From: Paracidovorax wautersii
Lineage (GTDB): Bacteria > Pseudomonadota > Gammaproteobacteria > Burkholderiales > Burkholderiaceae_C
Direction of reading: 5' to 3'
Assembly: GCF_900113035.1 (NCBI RefSeq)
Contig: NZ_FONX01000009.1
Location: 1 to 64,000 of the forward strand
Length of the DNA: 64,000 bases
A program made the position numbers and the translations under genes. Under the pieces are notes generated by a model. That model was not told where the DNA came from. It was given only the letters and a program-made list of their open reading frames with translations, and did not search any database. Every line of letters begins with the position of its first letter. The stretch's first letter is position 1. Shown piece after piece: positions 40,730-52,855 of the stretch.

Positions 40730-41578
40730 ATGAGCCGAACGATGGGCGCCATGCCCGCCGATACCCCCGCCGCGCCGCCGGCGGCCCCGCTGCGCCGCCG
40801 CGCGCTGCGCCCGCTGGAGCCCGTGGGCCGCCACGCGCGCTGGCTGCTGGGCGCGGCGTTCTTCCTGCTGTTCGTCGCCGTGTGGTCGGTGGCCACGCTG
40901 GGCGGCTACGTGTCGCCGACCTTCCTCGCCAGCCCCGTCACCATGGTGCAGGAAGGCTGGCTGCTGTTCACGCAGTTCGGCTTCCTGAACGACATCGGCA
41001 TGACGGTGTGGCGCGTGCTGGGCGGCTTCATCCTGGCCGCCATCGTGGCCGTGCCGCTGGGCATCGCCATGGGCGCGCACAAGGGCGTGGAGGCCTTCCT
41101 GGAGCCCTTCGTCTCGTTCTGCCGCTACCTGCCGGCTTCGGCCTTCATCCCGCTGCTCATCCTCTGGGCGGGCCTGGGCGAGCTGCAGAAGCTGCTGGTG
41201 ATCTTCATCGGCTCGGTGTTCCAGATCATCCTGATGGTGGCCGTCATCGTCGGCAACGCCCGCAAGGATCTGGTCGAGGCCGCCTACACGCTGGGCGCCA
41301 CGCCCACCGGCATCGTGCGCCGCGTGCTCATTCCCGGCGCGGCGCCCGACATCGCCGAGACGCTGCGGCTGGTGCTGGGCTGGGCCTGGACCTACGTGAT
41401 CGTGGCCGAGCTGATCGGCTCATCGTCCGGCATCGGCCACATGATCACCGACAGCCAGGCCTTGCTGAACACCGGGCAGATCATCTTCGGGATCATCGTC
41501 ATCGGCCTGATCGGGCTGGTGTCGGACTTCCTCTTCAAGGCGATCAACCGCCGCCTCTTCGCCTGGAGCACCATCTGA
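40730..41578 (+). CDS. ABC transporter permease (NitT/TauT, SsuC-like)
   Basis: This 282-residue inner-membrane permease has about six membrane segments, from LLGAAFFLLFVAVW near 45 to the C-terminus. The EAA loop is EAAYTLGATPTGIVRRVLIPGAAPDI near 190-215, where the ATPase docks. ATG 40730 has GGAGA about ten bases upstream; an in-frame TTG 30 bases earlier is less likely. It lies 41 bases after the binding-protein gene. Confidence 0.92.
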   Translation: MSRTMGAMPADTPAAPPAAPLRRRALRPLEPVGRHARWLLGAAFFLLFVAVWSVATLGGYVSPTFLASPVTMVQEGWLLFTQFGFLNDIGMTVWRVLGGFILAAIVAVPLGIAMGAHKGVEAFLEPFVSFCRYLPASAFIPLLILWAGLGELQKLLVIFIGSVFQIILMVAVIVGNARKDLVEAAYTLGATPTGIVRRVLIPGAAPDIAETLRLVLGWAWTYVIVAELIGSSSGIGHMITDSQALLNTGQIIFGIIVIGLIGLVSDFLFKAINRRLFAWSTI

Positions 41579-41585
41579 AATGAAG

Positions 41586-41698
41586 CAACACCCCCCTGAG
41601 GCCCTGCGGGCCTTCCCCCCGCTCTCGCCTTGCTGCGCAAGGCGGGCAGGGAGACGCAGCCCTCGCTGCGGGGCGGCCCTTGCTCGGCTGCCCGCGCG
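41586..41698. repeat. Comamonadaceae-type intergenic repeat with hairpins
   Basis: This non-coding piece lies inside the transporter operon. It starts ACACCCCCCTGAGGCCCTG and can fold into GGCCC-TGC-GGGCC and CGCCTTG/CAAGGCG stems, then CGCAGCCCTCGCTGCG. The CCCCCTGAG...CCTTCCCCC pattern is one I know as a frequent intergenic element in Acidovorax and its relatives. It has no T-run, so it may protect or process mRNA rather than end it. Confidence 0.65.
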
Positions 41699-41754
41699 TG
41701 GGATGTGCCAGTTGCGTGGGCCGTGGATGGCGCACGGCGCCATGGAGAACCGAG

Positions 41755-42534
<780 letters not shown>

Positions 42535-42548
42535 TACAGTCCCGCGCC

Positions 42549-43373
42549 ATGACGACGCCGACCCCCACCCGCAAGCGAGCAGCCCCGAGAAGCGCCACCC
42601 CCCGCGCGAAAGCCGGCGCTGCCGAACCCGCAGCGCCCCCCGCCGCCGAACCCGCGCTGGCGCTCTACCAGCAGATCAAGGACCACATCGCCCGCCGCAT
42701 CCAGGACGGCTCCTGGCGCGCGGGCGACCGCCTGCCGTCCGAGAACGAGCTGGTGCAGCAGTTCGGCATGTCGCGCATGACGGTGAACCGCGCGCTGCGC
42801 GAGCTGGTGGAGCAGGGCCGCATCGTGCGCGTGGCGGGCGTGGGCAGCTTCGTGGCCGAGGTCAAGCCGCAGTCCACCCTGCTGCAGATCGCCAACCTGG
42901 CCAGCGAGATCCGCCAGCGCGGCCACGACTACCGCTGCGACGTGCTGACGGTGGAGCGTGTGGCCGCGCCGCTGGACATCGCCGCCGCGCTGGACCTGCG
43001 CACGGGCGAGTCGGTGTTCCATGCCGTCTGCGTGCACCGCGAAGACGGCGTGCCGGTGCAGCTGGAAGACCGCTACGTGAATCCGCGCATGGTGCCGCAG
43101 TTCGGCGCGCAGGACTTCACCCAGCTGCAGCCCTCCGAATACCTGGTGCGCAACGTGCCGTTCGACCAGATGGAGCATGTCGTCGATGCCGTGCTGCCCA
43201 CGGCCGAGCAGGCCCGCCTGCTCGACATGGCGCCGGCCGATCCCTGCCTGCTGCTCACGCGCCGCACCTGGTCGCGCGGCGTGCCGGTCACGCTGGTGCG
43301 CTGCCTGCATCCGGGCGCGCGCTACCGGCTGGGCAGCCGCATCCGGTCCGACGGGCAGGCGGTGGTGGGGTAG
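42549..43373 (+). CDS. hutC: HutC, GntR-family histidine-utilisation repressor
   Basis: This 274-residue regulator has a low-complexity basic/Ala-rich N-terminus (about 40 residues), then a GntR winged helix (LYQQIKDHIARRIQDGSW, RLPSENELVQQFGMSRMTVNRAL) and a UTRA ligand domain (ANLASEIRQRGHDY through RRTWSRGVPVTLVR). HutC in other bacteria represses hut genes and is released by urocanate. Operator-like palindromes flank the gene on both sides. I took ATG 42549; a TTG at 42531 overlapping the ATPase stop is an alternative. Confidence 0.92.
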   Translation: MTTPTPTRKRAAPRSATPRAKAGAAEPAAPPAAEPALALYQQIKDHIARRIQDGSWRAGDRLPSENELVQQFGMSRMTVNRALRELVEQGRIVRVAGVGSFVAEVKPQSTLLQIANLASEIRQRGHDYRCDVLTVERVAAPLDIAAALDLRTGESVFHAVCVHREDGVPVQLEDRYVNPRMVPQFGAQDFTQLQPSEYLVRNVPFDQMEHVVDAVLPTAEQARLLDMAPADPCLLLTRRTWSRGVPVTLVRCLHPGARYRLGSRIRSDGQAVVG

Positions 43374-43397
43374 CGGGGCGATGAAAATTGCTGTCAA

Positions 43398-43411
43398 CCT
43401 GTCTATACAAG
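43398..43411. promoter_or_regulatory. HutC-type operator 1 before hutH
   Basis: CCTGTCTATACAAG is a near-palindrome of the same form as 39641-39654 and 43478-43491. It lies about 90 bases before hutH, so with the second site it brackets the likely promoter. Confidence 0.75.
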
Positions 43412-43477
43412 TTGGCGGCTTCGTGATCCAATCCGGGCATCGGGTGGCTGTAGGGCCGCTTTATTTTTCTCGATCTA

Positions 43478-43491
43478 CTTGTCTATACAGG
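43478..43491. promoter_or_regulatory. HutC-type operator 2, at the hutH ribosome site
   Basis: CTTGTCTATACAGG ends only eight bases before the hutH ATG at 43500, and its right end forms part of the AGGA ribosome site. HutC bound here would block early elongation or initiation. Centre-to-centre distance to operator 1 is 80 bases. Confidence 0.75.
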
Positions 43492-43499
43492 ATGAACCG

Positions 43500-45038
43500 A
43501 TGACAGCTGCAACCACCTTCACGCTTTGCCCCGGCCAGGTCTCCCTGGCCCAGCTGCGCACCATCGCCGCCGGCGGCGTGCGGCTGGTGCTGGATGCCTC
43601 CGCCCTGGCCGGCATGCAGGCCGCCCAGGCCACCGTGGACCGCATCGTGGCCGAGGACCAGGTGGTCTATGGCATCAACACCGGCTTCGGCAAGCTCGCG
43701 AGCACGAAGATCGCCCACGACCGGCTGGCCGAGCTGCAGCGCAACCTCGTGCTCTCGCACAGCGTGGGCACGGGCGATCCGCTGCCGGACGACGTGGTGC
43801 GCATGGTGCTGGCCACCAAGGCCGTGAGCCTGGCGCGCGGCCATTCGGGCGTGCGCCCGGCGCTGGTGGATGCGCTGCTGGCGCTGGCCAATGCCGACGT
43901 GCTGCCGGTCATTCCCGCCAAGGGCTCGGTGGGCGCGTCGGGCGATCTGGCGCCGCTCGCGCACCTGGCCTGCGTGCTGATCGGGGAGGGCGCGGCCAAG
44001 GTGGGCGGCCAGGTCGTCTCCGGCCGCGAGGCCATGGCCGCCATCGGGCTCGAACCCTTCGTACTCGGCCCCAAGGAGGGCCTGGCGCTGCTCAACGGCA
44101 CGCAGGTCTCCACCGCGCTGGCGCTGGCGGGCCTGTTCGCTGCCGAGAGCGTGTTCGCGGCCGGGCTGGTGTCGGGCTGCCTCACGCTCGAAGCCATCAA
44201 GGGCTCGGTCAAGCCCTTCGATGCGCGCATCCACGAAGCGCGGGGACAGGCCGGCCAGATCGCCGTGGCTGCGGCGGTGCGCGCGCTGCTGGAAGGCAGC
44301 GCCATCGACCCTTCCCACCCGAACTGCGGCCGCGTGCAGGACCCGTATTCCATCCGCTGCGTGCCCCAGGTCATGGGCGCCTGCCTGGACAACCTGGCGC
44401 ATGCCGCCCGCGTGCTGCGCATCGAGGCCAATGCCGCCTCGGACAACCCGCTGGTCTTCACCGACACGGGCGAGGTGATTTCCGGCGGCAACTTCCACGC
44501 CGAGCCGGTCGCCTTCGCGGCGGACATCATCGCGCTGGCGCTGTCGGAGATCGGCGCTATCTCGGAGCGCCGCCTCGCGCTGCTGCTGGATACGGGCCTT
44601 TCCGGCCTGCCGGCCTTCCTGATCCGCGACAGCGGCGTCAATTCCGGTTTCATGATCGCCCAGGTCACGGCCGCGGCCCTGGCCGCCGAGAACCAGTGCT
44701 TGGCCCACCCCAGCAGCGTGACCAGCCTGCCCACCTCGGCCAACCAGGAAGACCACGTCTCCATGGCCACCTACGCCGCCCGCCGCCTGCTGGACATGGC
44801 GCGCAACACGGCCGTGATCGTCGGCATCGAGGCCATGGCCGCCGCGCAGGGCATGGAGTTCGACCGCAGCCTCAAGTCCTCGCCGCTGATCGAAGGCCAG
44901 TTCGCCGCCATCCGCGAGCGCGTGGCCTTCCTGGAGCAGGACCGCTACCTCGCGCCCGACATCGAGGCCGTGCGCCTCTGGGCCAGCACATCGGCCTGGC
45001 CCGCGCCGCTCGCGGCCTGCCTGCCCAGCTTCCAGTAA
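43500..45038 (+). CDS. hutH: Histidine ammonia-lyase
   Basis: This 512-residue enzyme removes ammonia from L-histidine to give urocanate, the first step of the pathway. The Ala-Ser-Gly that cyclises into the MIO group is in [15 protein letters not shown] near residue 145. Other family blocks are [12 protein letters not shown] near 54, [13 protein letters not shown] near 196, [15 protein letters not shown] near 280 and [17 protein letters not shown] near 415. The ATG at 43500 follows AGGA; an in-frame TTG at 43479 lies inside the operator and is rejected. Confidence 0.98.
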   Translation: MTAATTFTLCPGQVSLAQLRTIAAGGVRLVLDASALAGMQAAQATVDRIVAEDQVVYGINTGFGKLASTKIAHDRLAELQRNLVLSHSVGTGDPLPDDVVRMVLATKAVSLARGHSGVRPALVDALLALANADVLPVIPAKGSVGASGDLAPLAHLACVLIGEGAAKVGGQVVSGREAMAAIGLEPFVLGPKEGLALLNGTQVSTALALAGLFAAESVFAAGLVSGCLTLEAIKGSVKPFDARIHEARGQAGQIAVAAAVRALLEGSAIDPSHPNCGRVQDPYSIRCVPQVMGACLDNLAHAARVLRIEANAASDNPLVFTDTGEVISGGNFHAEPVAFAADIIALALSEIGAISERRLALLLDTGLSGLPAFLIRDSGVNSGFMIAQVTAAALAAENQCLAHPSSVTSLPTSANQEDHVSMATYAARRLLDMARNTAVIVGIEAMAAAQGMEFDRSLKSSPLIEGQFAAIRERVAFLEQDRYLAPDIEAVRLWASTSAWPAPLAACLPSFQ

Positions 45039-45078
45039 GCCACCCGACCCCGCACACCAACGCCCAAGGAGCGATGCC

Positions 45079-46802
<1,724 letters not shown>

Positions 46803-46803
<1 letters not shown>

Positions 46804-47462
46804 TGCCGCGCGCCCGGGACCCTGCCACGTCGCTGCAGCGTTTCGACCTGGCCGCCATCGCGCCCATGCCCTGGAAGAACGGCGGCGGCGCCACGCGCGA
46901 GATCGTCTGCTGGCCGCCCGGCGCGGGGCTGGAAGGCTTCGGCTGGCGCGTGAGCGTGGCGAGCATCGACCGGTCCGGCCCGTTCTCGGCCTTCCCCGGC
47001 GTGGAGCGCGAGATCATGCTGCTGGCCGGCGACGGCGTGCATCTGCAGGGCCCGGGCATCGACCACCGGCTGAACGTGCCCGGCCAGCCCTTCGCCTTCG
47101 CGGGCGAGCGGCCGCTGGACTGCACGCTGCTGGGCGGTGCTTCCACCGACTTCAACCTCATGCGCCGCCGCGATGCCTGGGCGGGCCGCATCGACATCCT
47201 GGCCCATGCCGTGGCCCCCGGCAGCGCGCCGGCCGGCCTGTGCATGGTGCTGGCGGGTGCCTGGCGCGATGCCGGGGGCGGCGAACTGGGCCCGGGGCAG
47301 GGCCTGTGGTGGAGCGCGCCTGCGCCGCAGGCCGGCGGGCTGGTGCCCGTGCCGGGTACGGGGGCCCGGCTGGCCTGGATAGCCATGGCGCCCGTCTTGG
47401 CGCCAAAATGCCCTGCAGCGCTTATGGATAGGGCGCCTATAGCTATGGAATCAATAGCATGA
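46803..47462 (+). CDS. hutD: HutD family protein
   Basis: This 219-residue bicupin-like protein of the HutD family may limit the activity of the Hut pathway; its chemistry is not known. Typical blocks are [18 protein letters not shown] near 20 and [23 protein letters not shown] near 48, then DFNLMRRR near 117. The last ~16 residues are coded by a copy of a dispersed AT-rich repeat (47416-47459), and the stop (ATGA overlap with hutI) lies at its end. The native C-terminus was therefore probably replaced. Confidence 0.93.
47416..47459 (+). repeat. Dispersed AT-rich repeat, copy 1 (inside hutD)
   Basis: CAGCGCTTATGGATAGGGCG followed by CCTATAGCTATGGAATCAATAGCA aligns with copies at 61516-61560 and 62501-62544. 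The shared core is (C/T)AGCGCTT-x10-16-GCTATG-x6-(A/G)TAGC. Its low GC stands out against the genes around it. Confidence 0.8.
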
Positions 47463-48733
47463 CATCTTGGAACCCCGTGCCCTCCTTGCCCGCGAGCCTG
47501 CCCAGCGCCGATGGCGTCTGGACCGATCTGCGCCTGGCGCCGGGCCTGGCCCTGCCCGATGTGGCCGTGCCCGAAGGCGCCGCCGCCTGCGTGGTGGTGG
47601 AGGGCGGCCGGGTGCGCTGGGTCGGCCCCGCCGCCGCGCTGCCTGCGGCCTACGCCCCCCGGCCCCGCCATGCGGGCGGCGGCCTGCTCGCCACGCCGGG
47701 GCTGGTGGATTGCCACACCCATCTGGTCTATGGCGGCCACCGCGCGAACGAATTCGCCATGCGGCTGGCGGGCGCCAGCTACGAAGAGGTGGCCCGGGCG
47801 GGCGGCGGCATCGTCTCGTCCGTGAAGGCCACGCGCGCGGCGACCGAAGACGAACTCGTCGCCCAGGCCCTGCCGCGGCTGCAGGCGCTGCTGGACGAGG
47901 GCGTCTGCGCCATCGAGATCAAGTCCGGCTACGGCCTCGCGCTGGAGCACGAACGCAAGCAGCTGCGTGCGGCGCGCCGCCTGGGCGAGATCGCCGGCGT
48001 CACCGTGCGCACCACCTTCCTGGGCGCGCATGCGCTGCCGCCCGAATACGCCGGCCGCAGCCAGGACTACATCGACCTCGTCTGCCGCGAGATGCTGCCC
48101 GCGCTGGCCGCGGAGGGCCTGGTGGATGCGGTGGACGTGTTCTGCGAACGCATCGCCTTCAGCCTGGCCGAGACCGAGCAGGTCTTCCAGGCCGCGCAGG
48201 CGCTGGGCCTGCCCGTCAAGCTGCATGCCGAGCAGCTTTCCGACATGGGCGGCGCGCAGCTCGCGGCGCGCTACGGGGCGCTTTCGTGCGACCACATCGA
48301 GCACCTGTCGGCCGAAGGCATCGCGGCGATGAAGGCGGCCGGCACCGTGGCCGTGCTGCTGCCCGGCGCCTACTACACGCTGCGCGACACGCAGCTGCCG
48401 CCCATCCAGGCGCTGCGCGAGGCGGGCGTGCCCATGGCCGTCTCCACCGACCACAACCCGGGCACCTCGCCCGCGCTGAGCCTGCGGCTCATGGCCAACA
48501 TGGCCTGCACGCTGTTCCGGCTCACGGTGCCCGAGGCGCTGGCCGGCATCACCACCCATGCCGCGCGCGCCCTGGGCCTGGAGGGAACGCACGGCCTCAT
48601 CGCCGCCGGCCGCCCGGCCGACTTCGTGCTCTGGCCGGTGCAGGAGGCCGCCGAGCTGGCCTACTGGTTCGGCCAGGGCGCCGCCCACACCATCGTGCGC
48701 CAGGGCCGCATCGCCAAGGGCGACTGCGCATGA
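47459..48733 (+). CDS. hutI: Imidazolonepropionase
   Basis: This 424-residue amidohydrolase opens the imidazolone ring to give N-formimino-glutamate. Metal-binding motifs are [15 protein letters not shown] near 81, KLHAEQ near 257 and [10 protein letters not shown] near 328. [14 protein letters not shown] near 152 is a family block. It starts in the ATGA overlap with hutD and ends in an ATGA overlap with the FAD oxidase gene. Confidence 0.97.
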   Translation: MTSWNPVPSLPASLPSADGVWTDLRLAPGLALPDVAVPEGAAACVVVEGGRVRWVGPAAALPAAYAPRPRHAGGGLLATPGLVDCHTHLVYGGHRANEFAMRLAGASYEEVARAGGGIVSSVKATRAATEDELVAQALPRLQALLDEGVCAIEIKSGYGLALEHERKQLRAARRLGEIAGVTVRTTFLGAHALPPEYAGRSQDYIDLVCREMLPALAAEGLVDAVDVFCERIAFSLAETEQVFQAAQALGLPVKLHAEQLSDMGGAQLAARYGALSCDHIEHLSAEGIAAMKAAGTVAVLLPGAYYTLRDTQLPPIQALREAGVPMAVSTDHNPGTSPALSLRLMANMACTLFRLTVPEALAGITTHAARALGLEGTHGLIAAGRPADFVLWPVQEAAELAYWFGQGAAHTIVRQGRIAKGDCA

Positions 48734-50112
48734 GCGGCTTCCTGGCCGCCCTCGCGCAGGTAGTGGGCGCCGATGGCGTGCAGACCGGCGACGCCATTCC
48801 CCCGCGCCACCGCACCGACTGGAGCGGCGCGGCCCCGGTGCAGCCGCTGGCCCTGGTACGCCCGCGCAGCACCGAGCAGGTCAGCGCCGTGCTGGCGCTC
48901 TGCACCGCGCACCGCGTGCCCGTGGTGCCCCAGGGCGGGCTGACGGGCCTGGCCGGCGCCGCCGTGCCCTGCGAGCAGGGCATCGCGCTCTCGCTGGACC
49001 GCATGCAGGCCATCGAAGCCGTGGATGTGCGCGCCGCCACGCTCACCTGCCAGGCCGGCGCCACCGTGCAGTCGGTGCAGGAGGCCGCCGCCGCAGCCGG
49101 CCTGCAGCTGGGCGTGGACTGGGGCGCGCGGGGCTCCGCGCAGATCGGCGGCGGCATCGCCACCAATGCCGGCGGCAACGGCGTGCTGCAGTTCGGGATG
49201 ATGCGCGAGCAGGTGCTGGGCCTGGAGGTGGTGCTCGCCAGCGGCGAGGTGCTGCCCATGCTGCGGCCCATGCTCAAGAACAACACGGGCTACGACCTCA
49301 AGCACTGGTTCATCGGCGCAGAAGGCACGCTGGGCATCGTCACCCGCGCCGTGCTGCGGCTGCGGGCCGCGCCCCGGGCGCGCGCCACGGCGCTGGTGGC
49401 GCTGCCGCATTTCGAGGCCGCGCTGGAGCTGCTGGCGCGGCTGCAGGCGGACTTTCCCGGTGCGCTGTCGGCCTATGAGCTGATGTGGCGCGACTTCGTC
49501 GCCGCCTCGCTGGCCTGGCAGGAGCTGCGCGAGCCCTTCGCCGCCCCGCACCCCTTCGTGGCGCTGATCGACGTGGGCGGCGCGGAGGAGGGTGCCCTGC
49601 AGTCCGCGCTGGAAGCCGCCCTGGGCGAGGCCATGGAGGCCGGCGTGGCGCTGGATGCCGCCATCGCCCAGTCGCATGCCCAGGCACGCGCCTTCTGGAA
49701 GATCCGCGAGGCCACGGCCGAACTGCCGGCGCACATGCACCCGCCCATCAACTTCGACGTGTCGCTGCCCCTGGCCGACATCGGCCGCTTCGCCGAAGCC
49801 TGCCGCGCCCAGCTGGATGCGCGCTGGCCCGGCCACCACACCGTGTTCTTCGGCCATGTGGGCGACGGCAACCTGCACCTGACCACCGACGCCGCCACCG
49901 TGGGCGGCGACGAGGCCGGCGTCGAGGCGCTGGTGTACGCAGAGGTGGCGCGCTTTGCCGGCAGCGTGTCGGCCGAGCACGGCATCGGCCTGCACAAGAA
50001 ACCCTATCTCGGCGCCAGCCGCACGCCGGCCGAACTCGCGGCCATGCGGGCCATCAAGCAGGCGCTCGATCCCCTTCATCTTCTCAATCCCGGCAAGGTC
50101 TTCGATGTCTGA
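48730..50112 (+). CDS. FAD-binding oxidoreductase (GlcD/D-2-hydroxyacid dehydrogenase type) inside the hut operon
   Basis: This 460-residue flavoprotein has an FAD-binding domain ([14 protein letters not shown] near 59; [18 protein letters not shown] near 136) and a FAD-oxidase C domain with metal- and substrate-binding HVGDGNLHL near 376 and [15 protein letters not shown] near 415. Relatives oxidise D-2-hydroxy acids such as D-lactate, glycolate or 2-hydroxyglutarate. It overlaps hutI by four bases and hutF by eight, so it is an integral part of this operon, though no step of the standard pathway needs it. Oxidation of imidazole-lactate, a side product of histidine, is one guess. Confidence 0.9.
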   Translation: MSGFLAALAQVVGADGVQTGDAIPPRHRTDWSGAAPVQPLALVRPRSTEQVSAVLALCTAHRVPVVPQGGLTGLAGAAVPCEQGIALSLDRMQAIEAVDVRAATLTCQAGATVQSVQEAAAAAGLQLGVDWGARGSAQIGGGIATNAGGNGVLQFGMMREQVLGLEVVLASGEVLPMLRPMLKNNTGYDLKHWFIGAEGTLGIVTRAVLRLRAAPRARATALVALPHFEAALELLARLQADFPGALSAYELMWRDFVAASLAWQELREPFAAPHPFVALIDVGGAEEGALQSALEAALGEAMEAGVALDAAIAQSHAQARAFWKIREATAELPAHMHPPINFDVSLPLADIGRFAEACRAQLDARWPGHHTVFFGHVGDGNLHLTTDAATVGGDEAGVEALVYAEVARFAGSVSAEHGIGLHKKPYLGASRTPAELAAMRAIKQALDPLHLLNPGKVFDV

Positions 50113-51514
50113 TGCTTTCGCTGATCGCGGCGCGCTGTTCGCGCCGCAGGCGCTCCTGCCCGGCGGCTGGGCCCGCGATGTGCTGCTGGAATGGGACGCC
50201 ACCGGCCAGCTGACCGCCGTCACGCCCGGCGCGCACCCGCCGCAGGGCACGCCCGTGGCGCCCGGCCCGCTGATCCCGGGCATGCCCAACCTGCACTCGC
50301 ACGCCTTCCAGCGCGCCTTCGCGGGGCTGACCGAATACCGCGCCGGCGGCGCGTCGGACAGCTTCTGGAGCTGGCGTAACCTCATGTACCGCTTCGCGGC
50401 GCGCATCACGCCCGCCTCGCTGGAGGCCATCGCCACCTGGCTCTACGTGGAGATGCTGGAGGCGGGCTACACCTCGGTCTGCGAATTCCACTACGTCCAC
50501 CACGACCAGGGTGGCATGCCCTACGCCGACGACGCCACGCTGGCCCACGCGCTGCTGCGGGCCGCGCGCACGGCCGGCATCGGCTTCACGCTGCTGCCGG
50601 TGCTCTACCAGACCAGCGGCTTCGGCAGCAAGCCGCCCCGGGCCGACCAGGCCCGCTTTCTGCGCAGCACCGATTCCATGCTCTCCTTGTTGGAGCGCCT
50701 CGCGCCCGTGCTGCAAGGGCCCGCAGCCCGCCTGGGCCTGGCGCCGCATTCGCTGCGCGCCGTGCCGCCCGACAGCCTGCGCGCCGCCGTCGCGGGCCTG
50801 GCGGCGCTGGATGCCGGCGCGCCCATCCACATCCACATCGCCGAGCAGACACAGGAAGTGGCCGACTGCCAGGCCTGGAGCGGCCAGCGCCCGGTCGAAT
50901 GGCTGCTGGACCATGCCCCGGTCGATGCCCGCTGGTGCCTGGTGCACGCCACCCACATGACGCACACCGAATACGCCGCCGCCGCGGCCACCGGCGCCGT
51001 GGCGGGCCTGTGCCCCAGCACCGAGGCCAACCTGGGCGACGGCCTGTTCGACGTGCCCCGCTGGCTGCGCCACGGCGGGCGGTGGGGCATAGGCTCCGAC
51101 AGCCATGCCTGCGTGAACGCGGCCGAAGAGCTCATGCTGCTGGAATACGGCCAGCGCCTGGCGACCCGCCAGCGCAACGTGCTGGCGGCCAGCGGCCAGC
51201 CCGACGTGGCCACCGCCATGACCCTGCAGGCCGTGCAGGGCGGGGCGCAGGCCACGGGCCGCCCGGTGGCCGGCCTCGCCGTGGGCCAGCAGGCCGACTG
51301 GGTGGCGCTCGATGCCGGCCATGTCGCGCTCCAGGGCCTGCCGGCCGAACAGCTGCTGGGTGCCCATGTGTTCGCCAGCCACCGCACCTCGGCCGTGCAG
51401 GGCGTGTGGGTCGCCGGGCGCCAGCGCGTGCAGGCGGGGCGCCATCCCCTGCATGCGGCAGCCGCTCACGCCTTCGTCCAGGCACGCGCGGCCACGATCC
51501 GCGCTGACGACTGA
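50105..51514 (+). CDS. hutF: Formiminoglutamate deiminase
   Basis: This 469-residue amidohydrolase releases ammonia from N-formimino-glutamate to give N-formyl-glutamate. Metal motifs are MPNLHSHAFQRA near 60, IHIHIAEQTQEV near 240 and the Asp in GSDSHACVN near 327. Family blocks are SFWSWRNLMYRFA near 87 and FHYVHHDQGG near 125. ATG 50105 lies in the end of the oxidase gene. Its presence with HutG, rather than HutG formiminohydrolase alone, sets the five-step pathway. Confidence 0.96.
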   Translation: MSDAFADRGALFAPQALLPGGWARDVLLEWDATGQLTAVTPGAHPPQGTPVAPGPLIPGMPNLHSHAFQRAFAGLTEYRAGGASDSFWSWRNLMYRFAARITPASLEAIATWLYVEMLEAGYTSVCEFHYVHHDQGGMPYADDATLAHALLRAARTAGIGFTLLPVLYQTSGFGSKPPRADQARFLRSTDSMLSLLERLAPVLQGPAARLGLAPHSLRAVPPDSLRAAVAGLAALDAGAPIHIHIAEQTQEVADCQAWSGQRPVEWLLDHAPVDARWCLVHATHMTHTEYAAAAATGAVAGLCPSTEANLGDGLFDVPRWLRHGGRWGIGSDSHACVNAAEELMLLEYGQRLATRQRNVLAASGQPDVATAMTLQAVQGGAQATGRPVAGLAVGQQADWVALDAGHVALQGLPAEQLLGAHVFASHRTSAVQGVWVAGRQRVQAGRHPLHAAAAHAFVQARAATIRADD

Positions 51515-51568
51515 GCGGGTGCATCCGGCACCGCCCGCATCCCGTTACCGAAAGCTATCCTGTCCGCC

Positions 51569-52399
51569 ATGACTGCAGCCCTCCAGACCGACGACCACCC
51601 CGCCTTCACCTTCCACCAGGGCAGCGCGCCGCTGCTGGTCTCCATGCCGCATGTGGGCACCCATGTGCCGCCCGCCATCGCCAGCCGCCTGACCGACGAG
51701 GCCCGCCAGGTGCCCGACACCGACTGGCACCTGGAACGCCTCTACGGCTTCGTGCGCGAGATAGGCGCCTCGGTGCTGGTGGCGACGCATTCGCGCTACG
51801 TCATCGACCTGAACCGCCCGCCCGACGGCGCCAGCCTCTATCCGGGCCAGAGCGTGACGGGGCTGTGCCCGGTCGATACCTTCGACGATACCCCCCTCTA
51901 CCGGGACGGCGCCGTGCCCGACGAAGCCGAGATCGCCGCCCGCCGCGAAGCCATCTGGGTGCCCTACCACGCGCAGCTGCAGCGCGAACTGGAGCGCATC
52001 CGCGCCGCGCACGGCGTGGCGCTCCTCTGGGACGCGCATTCGATCCGCTCGGTGCTGCCGCGCTTCTTCGAAGGCCGGCTGCCCGACCTGAACCTGGGCA
52101 CGGCCAACGGCGCCAGCTGCGCCCCCGGGCTGGCGCGCCAGCTGCTGGAGATCGGCGAGGCGAGCGGCTACCCCTCGGTGCTCAACGGCCGCTTCAAGGG
52201 CGGCTACATCACGCGCCAGTACGGCCGCCCCGAGCAGGGCGTGCACGCGGTGCAGCTGGAGATGACGCAGTCGAGCTACATGCAGGAGGCTCTGCCGTTC
52301 GACTACCTGCCCGATGTGGCCGCGCGCGTGCAGCCCACGCTGCGCCGCATGCTGGAGGCAGCGCTGGAATTTGCCCGGGAGCGGGCAGGGCGGCGGTGA
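51569..52399 (+). CDS. hutG: N-formylglutamate amidohydrolase
   Basis: This 276-residue enzyme hydrolyses N-formyl-glutamate to glutamate and formate, the last step. Family blocks are PLLVSMPHVGTHVP near 22, DTDWHLERLYGF near 50, RYVIDLNRPPDGASLYPGQ near 76, LLWDAHSIRS near 150 and GRFKGGYITRQYG near 207. It lies 54 bases after hutF and is the last gene of the operon; I see no strong terminator in 52400-52510. Confidence 0.96.
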   Translation: MTAALQTDDHPAFTFHQGSAPLLVSMPHVGTHVPPAIASRLTDEARQVPDTDWHLERLYGFVREIGASVLVATHSRYVIDLNRPPDGASLYPGQSVTGLCPVDTFDDTPLYRDGAVPDEAEIAARREAIWVPYHAQLQRELERIRAAHGVALLWDAHSIRSVLPRFFEGRLPDLNLGTANGASCAPGLARQLLEIGEASGYPSVLNGRFKGGYITRQYGRPEQGVHAVQLEMTQSSYMQEALPFDYLPDVAARVQPTLRRMLEAALEFARERAGRR

Positions 52400-52510
52400 A
52401 AGCGGGGCGAGCCATGCCTGCAGCGCCGCCGTACCCAGGGAATTCACCGATTCCGCGAAAAATCAGCCAATCGACAGCCTGCTGACATGTAACAAGGATT
52501 AACATTCGGC

Positions 52511-52855
52511 ATGCCCGACGTGCAACCCCTTATCTCCCGCCCTGCGGAATCCGTTCAGCCGGTTCCTGGTGCTGTCCAGGCCCCGCTGCCCGGCTGGGAG
52601 GAGACGTTCGCGATGCCGCTGTTTCGCCCCGGCACCCAGGTGCGGATGGGCGGCAATCTGGAGACGGTGAGCCACATCGTCCTGCGCCGGCAGGAGCTGC
52701 TGGTGCATCTGGTGGGGCGCGAGGGCGCCATCGACCCCTCGCGCATCCAGCTGGAGCCCACCGTGTTCACGACCCGGCGGCGCCCCGAACGCCATTCGAG
52801 CCAGGCCGCCATCGCCCCCCCAGCGGCGGAATCGGCGGCGGCTGCTGCTACATAG
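52511..52855 (+). CDS. Small hypothetical protein
   Basis: This 114-residue protein has no family that I recognise. The middle (about 35-85, FRPGTQVRMGGNLETVSHIV, LRRQELLVHLVGREGAIDP) looks folded, with a beta-rich pattern. The ends are Pro- and Ala-rich. AAGGA lies about 13 bases before ATG 52511. Its stop overlaps the end of the convergent psd gene by eight bases. Confidence 0.65.
   Translation: MPDVQPLISRPAESVQPVPGAVQAPLPGWEETFAMPLFRPGTQVRMGGNLETVSHIVLRRQELLVHLVGREGAIDPSRIQLEPTVFTTRRRPERHSSQAAIAPPAAESAAAAAT

Noticed and set aside
43479-43499. TTG start adding seven residues to HutH
   Set aside because: The added bases are the operator and ribosome site; ATG 43500 follows AGGA at a normal distance.
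43381-43503. A 40-residue ORF whose stop overlaps the hutH ATG
   Set aside because: Both HutC-type operators lie inside it, so the hutH promoter is probably within it and most of it would not be transcribed with hutH. The ribosome site is weak.
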